A stretch of 64,000 bases of DNA from Hippopus hippopus (taxonomy: Eukaryota; Mollusca; Bivalvia; Cardiida; Cardiidae). Below, one piece after another: positions 63,532 through 64,000 of this stretch. The position numbers were made by a program, and so were the translations under genes. Location of the stretch: assembly GCA_946811185.2 (NCBI GenBank), contig OX328112.1, forward strand, positions 18,271,215 to 18,335,214, read 5' to 3'. Under the pieces are notes generated by a model, which was not told the origin of the DNA, made no database searches, and saw only the letters and a program-made list of their open reading frames with translations. Position 1 is the stretch's first letter. Every line of letters begins with the position of its first letter.

Positions 63532-63680
63532 TTAACACATTACCACACAATCCCGAGTTTAAACGACCTCAAAGAACAAAATAATTTTCAACGCATTATG
63601 GAAAGAGAAGAAAATGCTGCTAACCTTTTCCTAGAATATTTTCTACCCTTCCAAAAATATGAAATGTTTGGTAAAGAGTA
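63532..63680 (-). mobile_element. Family A MITE, internally deleted
   Basis: TTAACACATTACCACACAAT, ACGACCTCAAAGAACAAAAT, GAAGAAAATGCTGCTAACC, end TTTGGTAAAGAGTAG. Confidence 0.6.
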
Positions 63681-63839
63681 GGCCTAGATCTAGATCTAAT
63701 ACATACCTATTTTTTTTTTAAGAATTCGGGTTGGATTTATTCAAAGCCGCCCTGTTTACTGCAGTTTTTTTTTTTTTTAAATAGAAACTTAAAAAGATTA
63801 AACGCGACAGAAATTCCAAAGTGCTATTGACCTTGCCAC

Positions 63840-64000
63840 CAGCACCCGATTGTATAAACGTTGGTTAACCAAACTGGTTACTTAACTAGAATGGTTAAAT
63901 TAACCAAAAGTTAACCCAACAAATATATCCCGTCATGCAGTTCTCTTTCCAAGTTTTCACGCGCGATACGTCACAAATGTATCCCCTCACGCACATTTTA
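63840..64000 (-). mobile_element. PIF/Harbinger-family end, continuing past the window
   Basis: CACCCGATTGTATAAACGTT at 63843 is preceded by CAG and followed by GGTTAACC repeats. It then matches (in reverse) the right subterminal part of the element at 14140-16550, including the ATATATCCCGTCATGCAG block. The other end lies outside the window. Confidence 0.7.

Overview
The window looks like nuclear DNA of a bivalve mollusc, probably a heterodont clam. This rests on AT-rich composition, short exons with GT-AG introns, very dense short hairpin transposons, tRNA-derived SINEs and a ~165-bp monomer repeat of a type known from bivalves; the species cannot be fixed from the sequence alone. There is no bacterial or organellar gene organisation. 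Most of the provided open frames are chance frames inside repeats.

Host genes I can support: (1) on the minus strand, a secreted PAN/apple exon (20570-20873) whose splice phase fits a Link-domain exon (17411-17546); (2) on the plus strand, a two-exon gene (26732-26801 joined to 28377-30547) for a secreted, extremely methionine-rich repeat protein of 746 residues; (3) on the minus strand, a secreted 810-residue Ser/Thr/Asn-rich orphan in one exon (37492-39924); (4) on the plus strand, a type II membrane glycosyltransferase of the DXD/Gly_transf_sug type (50817-51372 joined to 52480-53654) with two tandem catalytic-like domains, the first missing the first Asp of DXD. Two weaker first-exon candidates lie at 22894 (+) and 57542 (-).

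Mobile DNA fills most of the rest. Family A (TTAA target site, CCCTTTACCAAAC ends, strong internal hairpin; piggyBac-type ends) has about 40 whole or partial copies, several joined head to tail through one shared TTAA, and one is nested cleanly inside another. Family B (TGAGCC...GGCTCA ends around a GC-rich hairpin) has about 11 copies. Family D is a ~60-bp palindrome with about 20 copies, including a four-unit tandem array. SINEs with tRNA-like heads occur on both strands. Larger elements: a mariner with an intron-like insert (17560-19352) sitting 13 nt from the Link-exon splice acceptor; a decayed PIF/Harbinger (14140-16550) loaded with later insertions; a 9-bp-TSD, MULE-like element carrying what looks like a promoter plus a Cys-rich first exon (32999-33516); and an 803-bp foldback element with CACTATG ends and 5-bp target duplication, as in Transib/RAG-like transposons (62663-63465).

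The genes show no evident shared pathway. Three of the four encode probable secreted proteins. A recurring theme is mobile DNA lying directly beside gene signals: against the splice acceptors of the Met-rich and Link exons, just upstream of the PAN start codon, and inside the glycosyltransferase intron.
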